From the NCBI GenBank assembly GCA_042691655.1, contig CP170506.1, positions 4,216,001 through 4,280,000 of the forward strand: 64,000 nucleotides of DNA, read 5' to 3'. The stretch's first letter is position 1, and every line of letters starts with the position of its first letter. Source of the DNA: UBA695 sp042691655. Its GTDB lineage: Bacteria > Verrucomicrobiota > Verrucomicrobiia > Chthoniobacterales > Chthoniobacteraceae. Positions 1-8,474 of this stretch are shown here, one piece after another. A program made the translations under genes and the position numbers. The notes under the pieces are model-generated. The model was not told the origin of the DNA. It saw nothing but the letters and a program-made list of their open reading frames with translations, and did not search any database.

Positions 1-867
1 ATCCGGTGTGACAAAAAGCGTTACAAGGCCCGCGCCGCCGCGCACCGCCGAGTTGGCGGCCATGATGGCAGCTCCGGCGAATCCGCGCGAACCGGCCACG
101 ATGCCGACGCGTCCGAACATTCCCTTGTGCGCGTCGTAGGGGCGCATGGGCAAGAGCGGGCGCAGCGTTTCGGGCGTGGCGACGGTTTCGAGCGGGGAGA
201 CAAAGCGGGCGTGAGCTTCCAGCGCGGGCAGCGGCAGCACGGCCAGCCGACCCACCGAGGTGAGCGCGCCGTCGGCCAGCAGCCCCCGCTTAGCAAAGGC
301 AACGCAGAGGGTAACATTAGCGCGTACCGTATCGGGATCGGCTTCGCCCGTATCGGCGTCGAGGCCGGTGGGCACATCGAGGGCGAAAACGAGCGCGCCT
401 TCCTCGCGGCGCTGGCGGTTCATCTCGCGTGCGGCGCTTAGAATCGGCTCGCGCAGCGCGGTGCCATCGGGCTCGCCGCGCCGGTGGATCGCGCCGATGC
501 CGAGCAGGCCGTCGAGGAGAATCCGGGGGCCGTAGGAGGAGCTGGGCGCGGAGAAGCAGGTTTCCCGGCTGGTGGCGATGAATTCGCCGAGCTTTTTGCG
601 CGTGAGCGGGGCCAATTCGCCCTCGGGGAAGGTTTTTTGCACCTGCACCGCCCAGCCTTGGTGGAGCAGGTGGCGGGCCGCCACCAGGGCGTCGCCGCCG
701 TTGTGGCCCTTGCCGAAGAAGACGCGACACTCGCTCGGGATGGGTAAGAATTGCATCACCGCGCGAGCCATCTCCTCGCCCGCCTGTTCCATCAACGCCT
801 CGGCGGAGGCACCCGCCGCAAAGGCGGCTTCTTCGATGCGTTTCATCTCCTGGCAAGTCACGCTCAT
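1..867 (-). CDS. nnr: Bifunctional NAD(P)H-hydrate epimerase / ADP-dependent dehydratase, 3' end cut by window edge
   Basis: Repairs hydrated NADH and NADPH: the N-terminal YjeF domain epimerises NAD(P)HX and the C-terminal ribokinase-like domain dehydrates it using ADP. The frame reads open from an ATG at 865-867 to the left edge, giving 289 residues. The epimerase motif GKGHNGGDA is at residues 52-60 and LDVPTGLDADTG at 163-174. The dehydratase domain begins with DAHKGMFGRVGIVAGS around 245-260 and is then cut off, so about the last 200 residues of a usual 490-500 residue protein lie outside. A terminator at 933-959 separates it from the amidase upstream, so it probably has its own promoter. 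It is not a closed ORF because no stop lies in the window. Confidence 0.93.
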   Translation of the reverse strand, partial: MSVTCQEMKRIEEAAFAAGASAEALMEQAGEEMARAVMQFLPIPSECRVFFGKGHNGGDALVAARHLLHQGWAVQVQKTFPEGELAPLTRKKLGEFIATSRETCFSAPSSSYGPRILLDGLLGIGAIHRRGEPDGTALREPILSAAREMNRQRREEGALVFALDVPTGLDADTGEADPDTVRANVTLCVAFAKRGLLADGALTSVGRLAVLPLPALEAHARFVSPLETVATPETLRPLLPMRPYDAHKGMFGRVGIVAGSRGFAGAAIMAANSAVRGGAGLVTLFVTPD

Positions 868-932
868 GCGGCGGATTAGATCATTGCCGGGGTGGAATTA
901 CCAGTGTCTCCTCCACCGGCTGCCGAAAAGAA

Positions 933-959
933 AAAGGACGGCATCCGCTGCCGCCCTTT
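933..959 (-). terminator. Rho-independent terminator after the amidase gene
   Basis: Minus-strand RNA forms an 11-bp stem (plus-strand arms 933-943 and 949-959, five-base loop) with one G-U wobble that would be an A-C mismatch on the plus strand. It is followed on the minus strand by TTTTTCTTTTC. It lies 24 bp past the stop of the amidase. Confidence 0.8.
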
Positions 960-982
960 CGCTCGATTTTAGTTAATTCGCT

Positions 983-1627
983 TTAGCCGGAGTGGTCTTT
1001 GGTGTCGTTTTTTTTTGCGGGCTCCGAGTCCTTGGAGGAGGCCAGTTGGCCGTCCGTGATGGCCTTGGCGATGGCTCGCGCGAGCTTTTCGCGGTAGGCC
1101 GGGGTGAGGCAGAGAGCGGTTTCCTGCGGGTTGGTGAGGAAGCCGCATTCCACCAGCACGGCGGCTCCGCGCGTCTTGCGCAGGACGTAGAGGGCGCGCC
1201 GCTTGACGCCGCGCCGCTCGCCCGGGTTCATCCGCTCCAGCTCGCTGTAGACGCGCGTCGCGATGGGGGCTGACTTCGGGTTGTAGTAGAAGGTCTCGAA
1301 TCCGTTGGCGCCGCGCCGCAGGCCGGAGTTGAAATGGATGCTCACAAAGAGCGCGCCGGGATGGGCGTTGGCGACGGCCACGCGCGCGGGCAGCGGGATG
1401 AAGGTGTCGTTGGTGCGGGTCATGATGGTGCGGATGCCTTCCTCGCGCATGATCTCCCCCAGCCGCCCGGCGACGTCAAGGGCGAGGGTTTTTTCGCAGG
1501 CCAGGTTGAAGGGGATGCCGCCGGGGTCTTTGCCCCCGTGCCCGGCGTCGATGATGACGGTGGTGAAGGCGTTGGCGCTGCCAGCTAGGGCGAAGAGCGG
1601 GAGAAGCAGCAGGAGGATGCGTTTCAT
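983..1627 (-). CDS. N-acetylmuramoyl-L-alanine amidase (Amidase_3, AmiC-like), secreted
   Basis: Zinc hydrolase that cuts the amide bond between N-acetylmuramic acid and the stem peptide, acting in the periplasm on septal or recycled murein. The 214-residue product starts with a Sec signal peptide (residues 1-20, ending SANA). Predicted zinc ligands are H30 (IDAGHGG), E45 and H98 (SIHFN), with the catalytic glutamate E160 in LVECGFLTN, so it should be active. It is a bare catalytic domain without AMIN or peptidoglycan-binding modules. An upstream in-frame TTG at 1636 adds three residues; I prefer the ATG because it begins a clean signal peptide. A second Amidase_3 gene lies at 9228-10019. The physiological role (cell separation or wall remodelling) is inferred. 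Confidence 0.92.
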   Translation of the reverse strand: MKRILLLLLPLFALAGSANAFTTVIIDAGHGGKDPGGIPFNLACEKTLALDVAGRLGEIMREEGIRTIMTRTNDTFIPLPARVAVANAHPGALFVSIHFNSGLRRGANGFETFYYNPKSAPIATRVYSELERMNPGERRGVKRRALYVLRKTRGAAVLVECGFLTNPQETALCLTPAYREKLARAIAKAITDGQLASSKDSEPAKKNDTKDHSG

Positions 1628-1711
1628 GTCCGGCAATCAATCGAATCCCGAGGGCGGCGCAAGCGGTAATTAACCGAAAGTTTAAACAAGGTTAATAATA
1701 GCCAAAAAATG

Positions 1712-1746
1712 AAACGCCGCGTGGGCGCTAAGGCCACGCGGCGTTT
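1712..1746 (-). terminator. Strong hairpin terminator after the 1777-2667 gene
   Basis: Perfect 13-bp inverted repeat AAACGCCGCGTGG / CCACGCGGCGTTT with a nine-base loop, followed on the minus strand by CATTTTTTGGC. It lies 30 bp past the stop of the minus-strand gene. The plus strand also has TTTT after the stem, so it might work both ways. Confidence 0.85.
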
Positions 1747-1776
1747 TAAGGGGATCAGGAGCGCGCTACGGGAGGG

Positions 1777-2667
1777 CTACTCCGCTGGCACCGGCACGGG
1801 GCGGTCGGAAAGTTTGTTGGGGACCTTTTCGCCGGGATCGCCCGGGGCTCCGGTGCGGGTGGCGGTGCCTCCGTAGACGGAGATCGAGCCGGAGGCGTCG
1901 CGCCGCAGCGTGGGGCGGTACTTGGCGGTCGTGTAGGTCTCCTGGGAAATGACTTCGCCGTCCAGGCTGATGCGGGTGAAGAGATAGGTCTTCTGGCCGA
2001 TGAGTTGCAGGACGTTGAGCACGTTCTGGCCGTCAAACTGCATCTCGGGGTCGATGCCCGAGATGATCCTCCCGAGCGCCAGGGTGCAGAAGACGACGGC
2101 ATTATCGGGGTCCTCGACGCGCACGTAGAGGTAGGTGGACTCGGACTTGCGGAAGGTCAGCAGCGAGACTTTGCGCGTGCCGCCCGCGCCGTTGTAGCCG
2201 GAGGGAACGCCCGCGTTCTGCTGCCAGACAACTTTGCCTTCGCTGAGCTCCAGCCCGATGACGGGCGACTGGTAATACTTCTCGCGGGCGGAATCGAAAA
2301 TGGTGGCGCGCACCCGGTAGAGCCCCAGTTCGCCCATGGGGAAGAGGTTATTGAGTACGACGCTGCGCTTGATGGTCTGGCCCATGGCGATGGTCAGCGG
2401 AGGCTGGCGGTAGAACGGGTCGTTGGGCGGGACGATGCGGGAGACGTCGCCGTAGTTGACCTGGAAGCCAAACCAGCTTTGCGTGGGCGAGTCGGTGAGC
2501 GTGACGTCGCGGCCGCTGAGGTTGGCCACGGTGACGGTGGCAACGATCGGCTCATAGACCATCAGGAAACGGCGCTTGATATCGAGCGAGACCTGGAACT
2601 GGGCCTGGGCTGATTGTACAAAGGCGACGACGAGGAGGAGGGCGAACAGGAGAAGGCGGGGGCGCAT
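1777..2667 (-). CDS. Secreted protein of unknown function, last gene of the receiver/pseudokinase unit
   Basis: The 296-residue product begins with a signal peptide (MRPRLLLFALLL, cleavage near QSAQA) and looks all-beta: an N-terminal stretch on extending or modulating a quality (TVTVANLSGRDVTLTDSP) resembles Ig-like or transglutaminase-associated domains, with no catalytic motif I recognise. The frame stays open upstream to 2961, but that part runs through the neighbouring gene in another frame, so I start at the ATG at 2665-2667. It lies 85 bp downstream of the receiver/pseudokinase gene on the same strand and ends in a strong terminator, so it is probably the last gene of that operon. I infer a periplasmic or surface role; the name stays hypothetical. 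Confidence 0.75.
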   Translation of the reverse strand: MRPRLLLFALLLVVAFVQSAQAQFQVSLDIKRRFLMVYEPIVATVTVANLSGRDVTLTDSPTQSWFGFQVNYGDVSRIVPPNDPFYRQPPLTIAMGQTIKRSVVLNNLFPMGELGLYRVRATIFDSAREKYYQSPVIGLELSEGKVVWQQNAGVPSGYNGAGGTRKVSLLTFRKSESTYLYVRVEDPDNAVVFCTLALGRIISGIDPEMQFDGQNVLNVLQLIGQKTYLFTRISLDGEVISQETYTTAKYRPTLRRDASGSISVYGGTATRTGAPGDPGEKVPNKLSDRPVPVPAE

Positions 2668-2752
2668 GGGAATCCTCGTAAATACGCTCAAATTGGCCGC
2701 GCGCCAGTCCTTTTTTTCCGCATGGGGCAAAAACTGGCGCGCCGGGGACGGG

Positions 2753-5038
2753 TTATTTCTTCGGCTCGGTGTCGGAAACACACCGGAAGCCGACGTACTC
2801 CAGCTCGGTGGTGAACTCCACGGCGCGGCGGTTAAGCAGCGTGGCCTCGGCGAGGTGGAAGGAGCCGCCGCGCACAACGGGCCCCTTGGCTGTAATCTTT
2901 TCGATCGTGTCCAGCGAGCTGGTCCACTCGGAGAGGTTGCCGAGCATTCCCTGCGCGCCATAGGGGCTCACGTCCTTGGGTTTGAGGTCCACCGGGTTCC
3001 ACCAGAAATAGCCGTCCACGGTCCCCTTCGACTCAGGGTTGGGGATCTGGATGAAATCCTTGCCCAGGTTGGCCGCGCCGTCCTGGAAGGCCGTTCCCCA
3101 CGGATAGGGGCGGCCATCGGTTCCGCGCGCGGCTTTCTCCCATTCCTGCTCGGTCGGGAGGCGCTTGCCCGCCCACTTCGCATAGGCGCAGGCGTCCCAG
3201 TAGTCGACGTTGAAGATGGGGCAGTTCAGGTCGATCGGTATGGATTTGGCCGGTTTGCCCGCGATCGCCCGGGAGTACCAGATGTTCCACGAAACCGAGT
3301 TGCGGTCGGGGAGGTGGTTGGTCTTGCCCTTGGGCTGGTTGGGGTCGTCGAAGCGCGCCGGGCCCTCGCCGTTGTTCACGGCTTTGAGGAACTTGGCGTA
3401 GTCGGCGATGGTGACTTCGTACTTGTCGATCCAGAATTCGCCGGTGGTGGCTTTCGTGCCCTCCCGGAAGATGAATTCGCCCGCCGGGACATGCACCATT
3501 TGGCTCAGGTTGCGCGCGTTGGTGGTGAAGAATTTCCAGTAAACGAACCCGCCCGTGGCCCCCAGCGTGCTAAGGCACAGCACGACGGCGAGCACGATGG
3601 AGCGCTTCTGCTCTTTCTTCATTTTTTCCACCGCGCGAATGGCCACCTGGTCGCGGGCGGTGATTTTGCTGGCGTCGGCGGGGATGACTTTCGGGGCCAG
3701 TTCGTTGACGGACTTGAGCACCTCATTCCAGTCGGAGAGGCCGTTGGCCTCGGCCATGGCCATGCGGGTGAGGAGCGCCTGGAAGCCCGGGTTGGCTGCC
3801 ACGCCGCCCGGCAGCAGGGCGGAGACGGCTTGGCCTAGGGCGGAGATTTCGCCCCCCGCCGCTTCGCAACCCTCGCCCTGGAGCACGGCCAGGTTGGCGA
3901 GGTGCGGATCGCTGTTTTTGTCGAGGAAAACGGCCCGGGGCGTCAGCGGAGAGCGGGGAATTTTGTTCTGCTGGAGGTAGAGGAGGCCCTCGGCGACGGT
4001 CTTGATGAGCCGCAGGGCGATTTTGTCGTCAATGGTGACGCCCTCTTTTTTCAAATGCGCGAGGTGGTTGCCGTCGACGTATTCGCTGGTGTGAAAGACG
4101 TAGCCGTCGGCTTCGCCTGCCTCGAAAACGGAAATAATGGCCGGATGCTTGACGGCGGCGCGGGCGCGGACCACGGCCTGGTAGCGCTCCTTGGCCTTGG
4201 CGTCACCCCGGATGAGATTTTGCGAAAGGACGGAAAGCGCCACGGGGCGCGACATGGAGGTCTGGTTGGCCAGGTAGAGGTCGCCCCACTCATCCTGCCC
4301 AAGTTTGCTGACGACGCGGTAGTGGCCGATTTTGAGCTGGTTCTGGGCTACGGGGACAGCCACGGGGGCTGCTGTAGGGGTGGCTTTGGGCGCGGCCACG
4401 GGAGTTGCCGTAGGGGTGGCTTTCGGCGCGGCCACAGGAGTTGCCGTGGGGGTGGCTTTGGGCGCGGCTGCGGGAGTTGCCGTGGGGGTGGCTTTGGGCG
4501 CGGCTACGGGAGTTGCCGTGGGGGTGGGATGGGGCGCGGCCACGGCTACCGGGGTCGCCATGGGTTTGAGCGTGGCCTTTGGGGTGGCCACGGGAGCCGC
4601 CGCGGGTTTGGCCACGGCGACGGGGGTGGCCCGGGGCGCGGGGATCGCAGACGGGCGGGGCTGGGAGGGGGCTTCGCGGAAATTCAGCAGCACGGCGATG
4701 CCCGCCACGGCTTCGCCGAGAAGATTCGGGTCCGCGGGCTTGGTGAAAACGTGGCAACCGGCGGTGTAGGGGCTGTAATCGGTCAGGTCGTAGCCGGAGA
4801 TGAAGATGGTCTTCATTTCCGGGAAGGTCTCCTGCAACTGCCCCCGCAGGGTGAACCCGTCCACGGGGTCCATCACGACCTCGGTTACGAGGAGGTCGAC
4901 GCCTTGCATCGATCCGGCCACGGCCAGGGCTCCGGCGCTGTTGGAGGAGGCCACGGTGGGGTAGCCGGGCTGGCTTTTGAGCAGGTCAACCAGGCCTTGG
5001 AGGAAAGAAGAGTCGTCGTCTACACAAAGAATTTTCAT
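2753..5038 (-). CDS. Degenerate receiver - Pro/Ala/Thr linker - pseudokinase - TM - FGE-sulfatase fusion protein
   Basis: 761 residues. Residues 1-115 are a CheY-like receiver: acidic pocket DDD at 7-9 and K100 are kept, but the phospho-acceptor position is glutamate (E53 in LLVTEVVMDPVDG), so it likely mimics the phosphorylated state. Residues 125-235 are a Pro/Ala/Thr linker with five 12-residue repeats. Residues 239-450 have the Hanks-kinase layout, but the glycine loop is GQDEWG, the ATP lysine is replaced (PVALSV), the HRD loop reads PRSPLTPRAVFLD and the DFG position reads LANLA, so it should not phosphorylate. A membrane helix spans 480-502, and residues 514-757 form an SUMF1/FGE-type domain (PAGEF, RLPTEQEWEKAARG, GNLSEW, RGGSF, GFRC). 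Topology is inferred: receiver and kinase in the cytoplasm, FGE domain outside. ATGA overlap with the upstream TPR gene indicates coupled translation. Confidence 0.88.
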   Translation of the reverse strand: MKILCVDDDSSFLQGLVDLLKSQPGYPTVASSNSAGALAVAGSMQGVDLLVTEVVMDPVDGFTLRGQLQETFPEMKTIFISGYDLTDYSPYTAGCHVFTKPADPNLLGEAVAGIAVLLNFREAPSQPRPSAIPAPRATPVAVAKPAAAPVATPKATLKPMATPVAVAAPHPTPTATPVAAPKATPTATPAAAPKATPTATPVAAPKATPTATPVAAPKATPTAAPVAVPVAQNQLKIGHYRVVSKLGQDEWGDLYLANQTSMSRPVALSVLSQNLIRGDAKAKERYQAVVRARAAVKHPAIISVFEAGEADGYVFHTSEYVDGNHLAHLKKEGVTIDDKIALRLIKTVAEGLLYLQQNKIPRSPLTPRAVFLDKNSDPHLANLAVLQGEGCEAAGGEISALGQAVSALLPGGVAANPGFQALLTRMAMAEANGLSDWNEVLKSVNELAPKVIPADASKITARDQVAIRAVEKMKKEQKRSIVLAVVLCLSTLGATGGFVYWKFFTTNARNLSQMVHVPAGEFIFREGTKATTGEFWIDKYEVTIADYAKFLKAVNNGEGPARFDDPNQPKGKTNHLPDRNSVSWNIWYSRAIAGKPAKSIPIDLNCPIFNVDYWDACAYAKWAGKRLPTEQEWEKAARGTDGRPYPWGTAFQDGAANLGKDFIQIPNPESKGTVDGYFWWNPVDLKPKDVSPYGAQGMLGNLSEWTSSLDTIEKITAKGPVVRGGSFHLAEATLLNRRAVEFTTELEYVGFRCVSDTEPKK
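4355..4534 (-). repeat. Five in-frame 36-bp tandem repeats coding a PKATPTATPVAA-type linker
   Basis: Residues 169-228 of the receiver/pseudokinase protein are five copies of a 12-residue unit (first copy begins PHPTPTATPVAA, last PKATPTAAPVAV). The repeat length is a multiple of three, so copy-number change would keep the frame. It probably forms an extended flexible linker. Confidence 0.9.
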
Positions 5039-6213
5039 CGGGGGAGATCGTTGGAGGAGGGGAGTGCGGCGGGGGGAATAAATTGGCCGAGGAGTTTGGG
5101 AGGATCGGCGAACTTCGCGTTCAGGACGCCTTTATAGTAGACGCGCACGCTGTAGCCAAAATAATTCCGCCGTTCTTTGGTGCGCGGATCTTTGGAGTCG
5201 AACTCCGGCTGGGCGTAGGTGACCTCCAGGGTCTCCGGGTCGGGGGTGGACCAGTCCACGGCCTGCACTTCGCCCTCCTTGTTGACGCGGCGGTTCCAGG
5301 AGGTGGTGACGTTGGCATTGGTCTCGACCACCGAGCCGTCGCGGAGCGTTTCGTAGAAGAAGACCTGGATGACCACATCGCGCGGGTCCACTTTGCCGCC
5401 TCCCCGGGCCTGGATCGGGACGGCGAGGGTCAAGCGCCGGGAGGGTTGGCTGGTGCCGGTGTCGTCGGTGGTGCCGACTTTGCCGAGCGAAAGAGTTACC
5501 GAGGTGGCCTCTTTGCCGCCGCCATTGCTGCCGGTACTGCGGTCCGGCATGAGGGAGCCGTTGGCGGGGTTCCCGGCGAGCGCCTCGCGCTGGGCCCGCG
5601 CGGCGGCGGAGGCGGAGGCTTCCTCCGGCGAGAGGTCGGGCAACTGGAGCGCTCGCAGCTTGGCTTCGGCGGCTTCGTAGTAGATCCCGGCCCGGGTGCC
5701 CATCTGGTAGATGCGCCGCCATTGCTCAATGGCTTTATCGGTGAGGCCCATTTTCTCGTAGGTCACGGCCATTTCGGAAACGATCGGGGCGTAGTTGGAG
5801 TAAATCGTCTGGGCCTGGCGCAGGCGCGACATGGCCGTGCCGGTGTCGCCCGCCTCGCGCAGTTCGCGCGCCTGGGCGATCAAGCCCGCCACCTGCATCT
5901 GGGGTGTCGCCGGGGCGGGGGCTGCCGGAGCCGGAGTCGGCGTGGGGGTGGCCATGCCGGTGACGAGGGATTTTTCCTTCGCGGCGGCCACCAGTTGTTC
6001 CTCCTCGCTCTTCAACGCCGCGGCGGTGGGTGCGGGGCTGGGCTGGGGCAGCGCGGGGGTGGCCGTGGCGAGGGAGGGGGCGCCTTTCGGCTGGGCGAGG
6101 AAATGCCATGTCACGGAGACGGTTTCCACGGCTCCGGCGAGGCCCAGCAGAGAGGCCGCAAGCAGGAAAGTCCGGCTCAAGGCGCGTCTGGGCATGGGCA
6201 TTTTAGGAATCAT
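5035..6213 (-). CDS. Membrane-anchored TPR protein, first gene of the receiver/pseudokinase unit
   Basis: 392 residues from the ATG at 6211-6213. One hydrophobic helix near residues 10-30 looks like an uncleaved anchor or signal peptide. Then come Pro/Ala/Thr-rich stretches, TPR-like helices around residues 110-190 (AGDTGTAMSRLRQAQ, YEKMGLTDKAIEQWRRIYQ), and a C-terminal beta-rich region of about 150 residues (VVIQVFFYETLRDGSVVET). The longer frame to 6417 covers the divergent promoter region and the tolC start, so I reject it; ATGs at 6201 and 6195 are alternatives and none has a clear ribosome-binding site. Its stop overlaps the start of the receiver/pseudokinase gene (ATGA), so the two are probably made together. 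I infer a scaffold role. Confidence 0.78.
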   Translation of the reverse strand: MIPKMPMPRRALSRTFLLAASLLGLAGAVETVSVTWHFLAQPKGAPSLATATPALPQPSPAPTAAALKSEEEQLVAAAKEKSLVTGMATPTPTPAPAAPAPATPQMQVAGLIAQARELREAGDTGTAMSRLRQAQTIYSNYAPIVSEMAVTYEKMGLTDKAIEQWRRIYQMGTRAGIYYEAAEAKLRALQLPDLSPEEASASAAARAQREALAGNPANGSLMPDRSTGSNGGGKEATSVTLSLGKVGTTDDTGTSQPSRRLTLAVPIQARGGGKVDPRDVVIQVFFYETLRDGSVVETNANVTTSWNRRVNKEGEVQAVDWSTPDPETLEVTYAQPEFDSKDPRTKERRNYFGYSVRVYYKGVLNAKFADPPKLLGQFIPPAALPSSNDLPR

Positions 6214-6313
6214 ACGAAGGGGGAACTTGCAAAGGTAGGCAGGCAAAAACCCGATGTCAACGTAGCACCGTGCTTGATTCCTGCGCGGGATTAGAATAGG
6301 GGGATAGCCCCAA

Positions 6314-7822
6314 ATGTCTCCCCAGCTTTCCAAAAGCCTCGCCGCGGCCCTCTCCCTGGCCATTATTGTGCCTGCGCTTCCGGTTTCCGGAAAACCAAAG
6401 GCTGCGCCCACACCCACGCCCGCCGCCGCGCGGCAAAATCAGCAGGCCCATCAGGAAGTCCTCAAACTGACCCTGCGCAAAGCCATCGCGCTTGCCATCG
6501 AGAATAACCTGGCCATCAAAGTGGCCGAGTTCGAGCCGGACATCGCCGAAGCCCGCATCACCACCGCCGGGGGGACCTTTGACCCGACCCTTGAAATCGG
6601 CGGCGGCCACAATGTAAGCAACTCCTCCACCAACGAGACCCAGGCTGGCAACTACTATGCCAATATCAGCGGCAAATCCGTCTGGGGCACGCAGTACAGC
6701 GTGGGCATCACCGGGACGACCACCCGCTACAGCGACTACTGGTCGGAGAGCGGCCTCTCGCTCACCCAACCGCTGCTGCGCGGCTTCGGCACCGCCGTCA
6801 ACCTCGCCTCCCTGCACATCGCCCGCAATAACCGGGAGATCAGCGAGTGGGACTTTAAGCAAGAGGTCATCAACGTCGTCACCGAGACCGTCTACTACTA
6901 CAACGAGCTCTACTCCGCCCTGCGCAACTACGAGGCCAAGAAACGCTCGCGCGACCTGGCCCTGGAGCTTTGCAAGGAAGAGGAGGCGCGGGCGGAAATC
7001 GGCGTCAAGGTGGCCCTCGACGTCATCACCGCCCAGGCCGAGGCCGCCTCGCGCGAGGAAGCCGTCATCCTGGCCAAGAACGACATCGAGAACAACGAGC
7101 GCTACCTCAAACAGCTCATCACCTGCGACACCCGGACGCTCCTCTTCACCCCGGTCGACATCACCCCGCCGCCGGAATCCGTCACGGGCGACCTGGACGT
7201 GGATGCAGGCGTGCGCGACGCCCTCAAAGAGCGCCCCGACTACCAGCAGGCGCTCATCTCGCTCAAGACCCGCAACATCAACATCGTCACCGCGCGCAAC
7301 GGCACCCTGCCGAGCCTCAACCTCGTGGCCAGCCTCGATCTCCTCGGCGTCAACGCCCGCGACCTGGCGGGCAGTATGCGCTACTGGGACAACGGTGTGC
7401 GCAACCCCGAGGACTGGAGCCTCGGCGCGGTCTTCAGCGTGCCGCTGGGCAACCGCGCCGCCAAGGGAAGCTACAAGGAAGCCAAGCTGCTCAAGGCACA
7501 GGCCCTGGTGAACCTCAAAAAACTGGAGCAGAGCATCATGGTCGACGTGGCGTACGCTGCGGGGGAGGTCAACACCGCCCGCAAGCGGATCGACTCGACC
7601 CAGGAAGCCCTCCGGCTCGCCCAGGAAAGCCTCGACGCCGGACGCAAGCGCCACGAAGCAGGCAAGGCGACGACCTACGAAGTGCTGCAACTCCAGAAGT
7701 CGATGACCGAATCGGAAGCCTCCCTCATCAACGCCCAGGCCGACTACCGCAAAGCCCTCTCCGAATACGACCGCCAGACCGGCGTGACCCTCCTGCGCAA
7801 CGCCGTGCAGATCACGCACTAG
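6314..7822 (+). CDS. TolC-family outer-membrane efflux protein
   Basis: 502 residues with an N-terminal signal peptide (about 1-26) and a Pro/Ala/Thr-rich spacer, then the two-fold repeated coiled-coil architecture of TolC/OprM proteins (LTLRKAIALAIENNLAIKVAE near 50-72; LEQSIMVDVAYAAGEVNTARKRID near 390-415; YEVLQLQKSMTESEASLINAQADYRKAL near the C-terminus). TolC trimers form the outer-membrane exit duct of tripartite pumps and type I secretion. No inner-membrane pump or adaptor gene lies nearby, so its partner must be encoded elsewhere. It is transcribed divergently from the TPR gene across a 100-bp gap, and its stop codon abuts the convergent lipoprotein gene with no spacer. Confidence 0.9.
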   Translation: MSPQLSKSLAAALSLAIIVPALPVSGKPKAAPTPTPAAARQNQQAHQEVLKLTLRKAIALAIENNLAIKVAEFEPDIAEARITTAGGTFDPTLEIGGGHNVSNSSTNETQAGNYYANISGKSVWGTQYSVGITGTTTRYSDYWSESGLSLTQPLLRGFGTAVNLASLHIARNNREISEWDFKQEVINVVTETVYYYNELYSALRNYEAKKRSRDLALELCKEEEARAEIGVKVALDVITAQAEAASREEAVILAKNDIENNERYLKQLITCDTRTLLFTPVDITPPPESVTGDLDVDAGVRDALKERPDYQQALISLKTRNINIVTARNGTLPSLNLVASLDLLGVNARDLAGSMRYWDNGVRNPEDWSLGAVFSVPLGNRAAKGSYKEAKLLKAQALVNLKKLEQSIMVDVAYAAGEVNTARKRIDSTQEALRLAQESLDAGRKRHEAGKATTYEVLQLQKSMTESEASLINAQADYRKALSEYDRQTGVTLLRNAVQITH

Positions 7823-8368
7823 CTAGCGTTGGAAAAACCGCCCCAGGCGCTGGATGAAATTCTCCTGCGGCACCATCGGCGTCTGCCGGTAAACGCGCCG
7901 GGCCCGTGCTCGCGCCGCCGCGGCCTGCGCCGTGGGATCGGGGCGCGCCTTGACGGCCCTTGCCGTGCGCTCGCCCACCACCGGCTGGGCCTTTTCCACC
8001 GGCTCCAGCTGCACCACGGCGGCCTGCGCGCGCGTCCAGTGGAGATCCCGCCGGAGTTTTAGATTGGCGATCTGGCGTTGCAAATCGGCCTGGGCATCCC
8101 CCGTCAGCGTAGCGGCGCGGCTTTCCATTTCGGAAACCTTGGCGTCGAGCGCGGCGAAGGCCTGGTCCATTTTTTTCCGCGCCGTGGGCGACGGGGCGTC
8201 CTTGTAACGGTCCACCTCGCGCCGGACGTACTGCGTTTCAAAATGAAGCGCTTCGGGCGCAGGAGGGAGCGACTGCACCGGCTTGGCCCCTTCCGGCCCG
8301 CACGCCGTCAACCCCACTCCCAACAGCAATGCCCACCATGCGCGCACACGCAGGTTTCGGGGGCGCAT
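7823..8368 (-). CDS. Putative lipoprotein with coiled-coil, unknown function
   Basis: 181 residues from the ATG at 8366-8368. A hydrophobic N-terminus ends in the lipobox-like LTAC, so it is probably lipid-anchored. The middle is a charged helical stretch (AFAALDAKVSEMESRAATLTGDAQADLQRQIANLKLRRDLHW) likely to be a coiled coil, and the C-terminus is basic (FIQRLGRFFQR). The frame extends nine codons upstream but that adds a charged tail before the signal, so I use the internal ATG. No known family recognised. It converges on tolC with zero intergenic bases. Confidence 0.65.
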   Translation of the reverse strand: MRPRNLRVRAWWALLLGVGLTACGPEGAKPVQSLPPAPEALHFETQYVRREVDRYKDAPSPTARKKMDQAFAALDAKVSEMESRAATLTGDAQADLQRQIANLKLRRDLHWTRAQAAVVQLEPVEKAQPVVGERTARAVKARPDPTAQAAAARARARRVYRQTPMVPQENFIQRLGRFFQR

Positions 8369-8474
8369 TCCGGGATGGATGGGCCCCCGCCGCATCGGCG
8401 GGCGAGGTCAGCGGAGCGGCTTGGACGCGCGCGAGTTTGCGGAGCGGAAGTGCTTTGCGATCCCTATCCCAAAA

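Noticed and set aside
4355..4534. Tandem repeats resembling a CRISPR or minisatellite locus
   Set aside because: Units of 36 bp follow each other without spacers, keep the reading frame of a long gene and encode a Pro/Ala/Thr linker.
3902..5137. Gly-rich plus-strand open frame with GRGHG repeats
   Set aside because: It is antisense to the receiver/pseudokinase gene; the repeats are the mirror of the Pro/Ala/Thr linker.
6257..7819. Long minus-strand open frame of about 520 codons
   Set aside because: Antisense of the tolC-family gene; its Gly/Val/Asp-rich composition is typical of shadow frames in GC-rich DNA.
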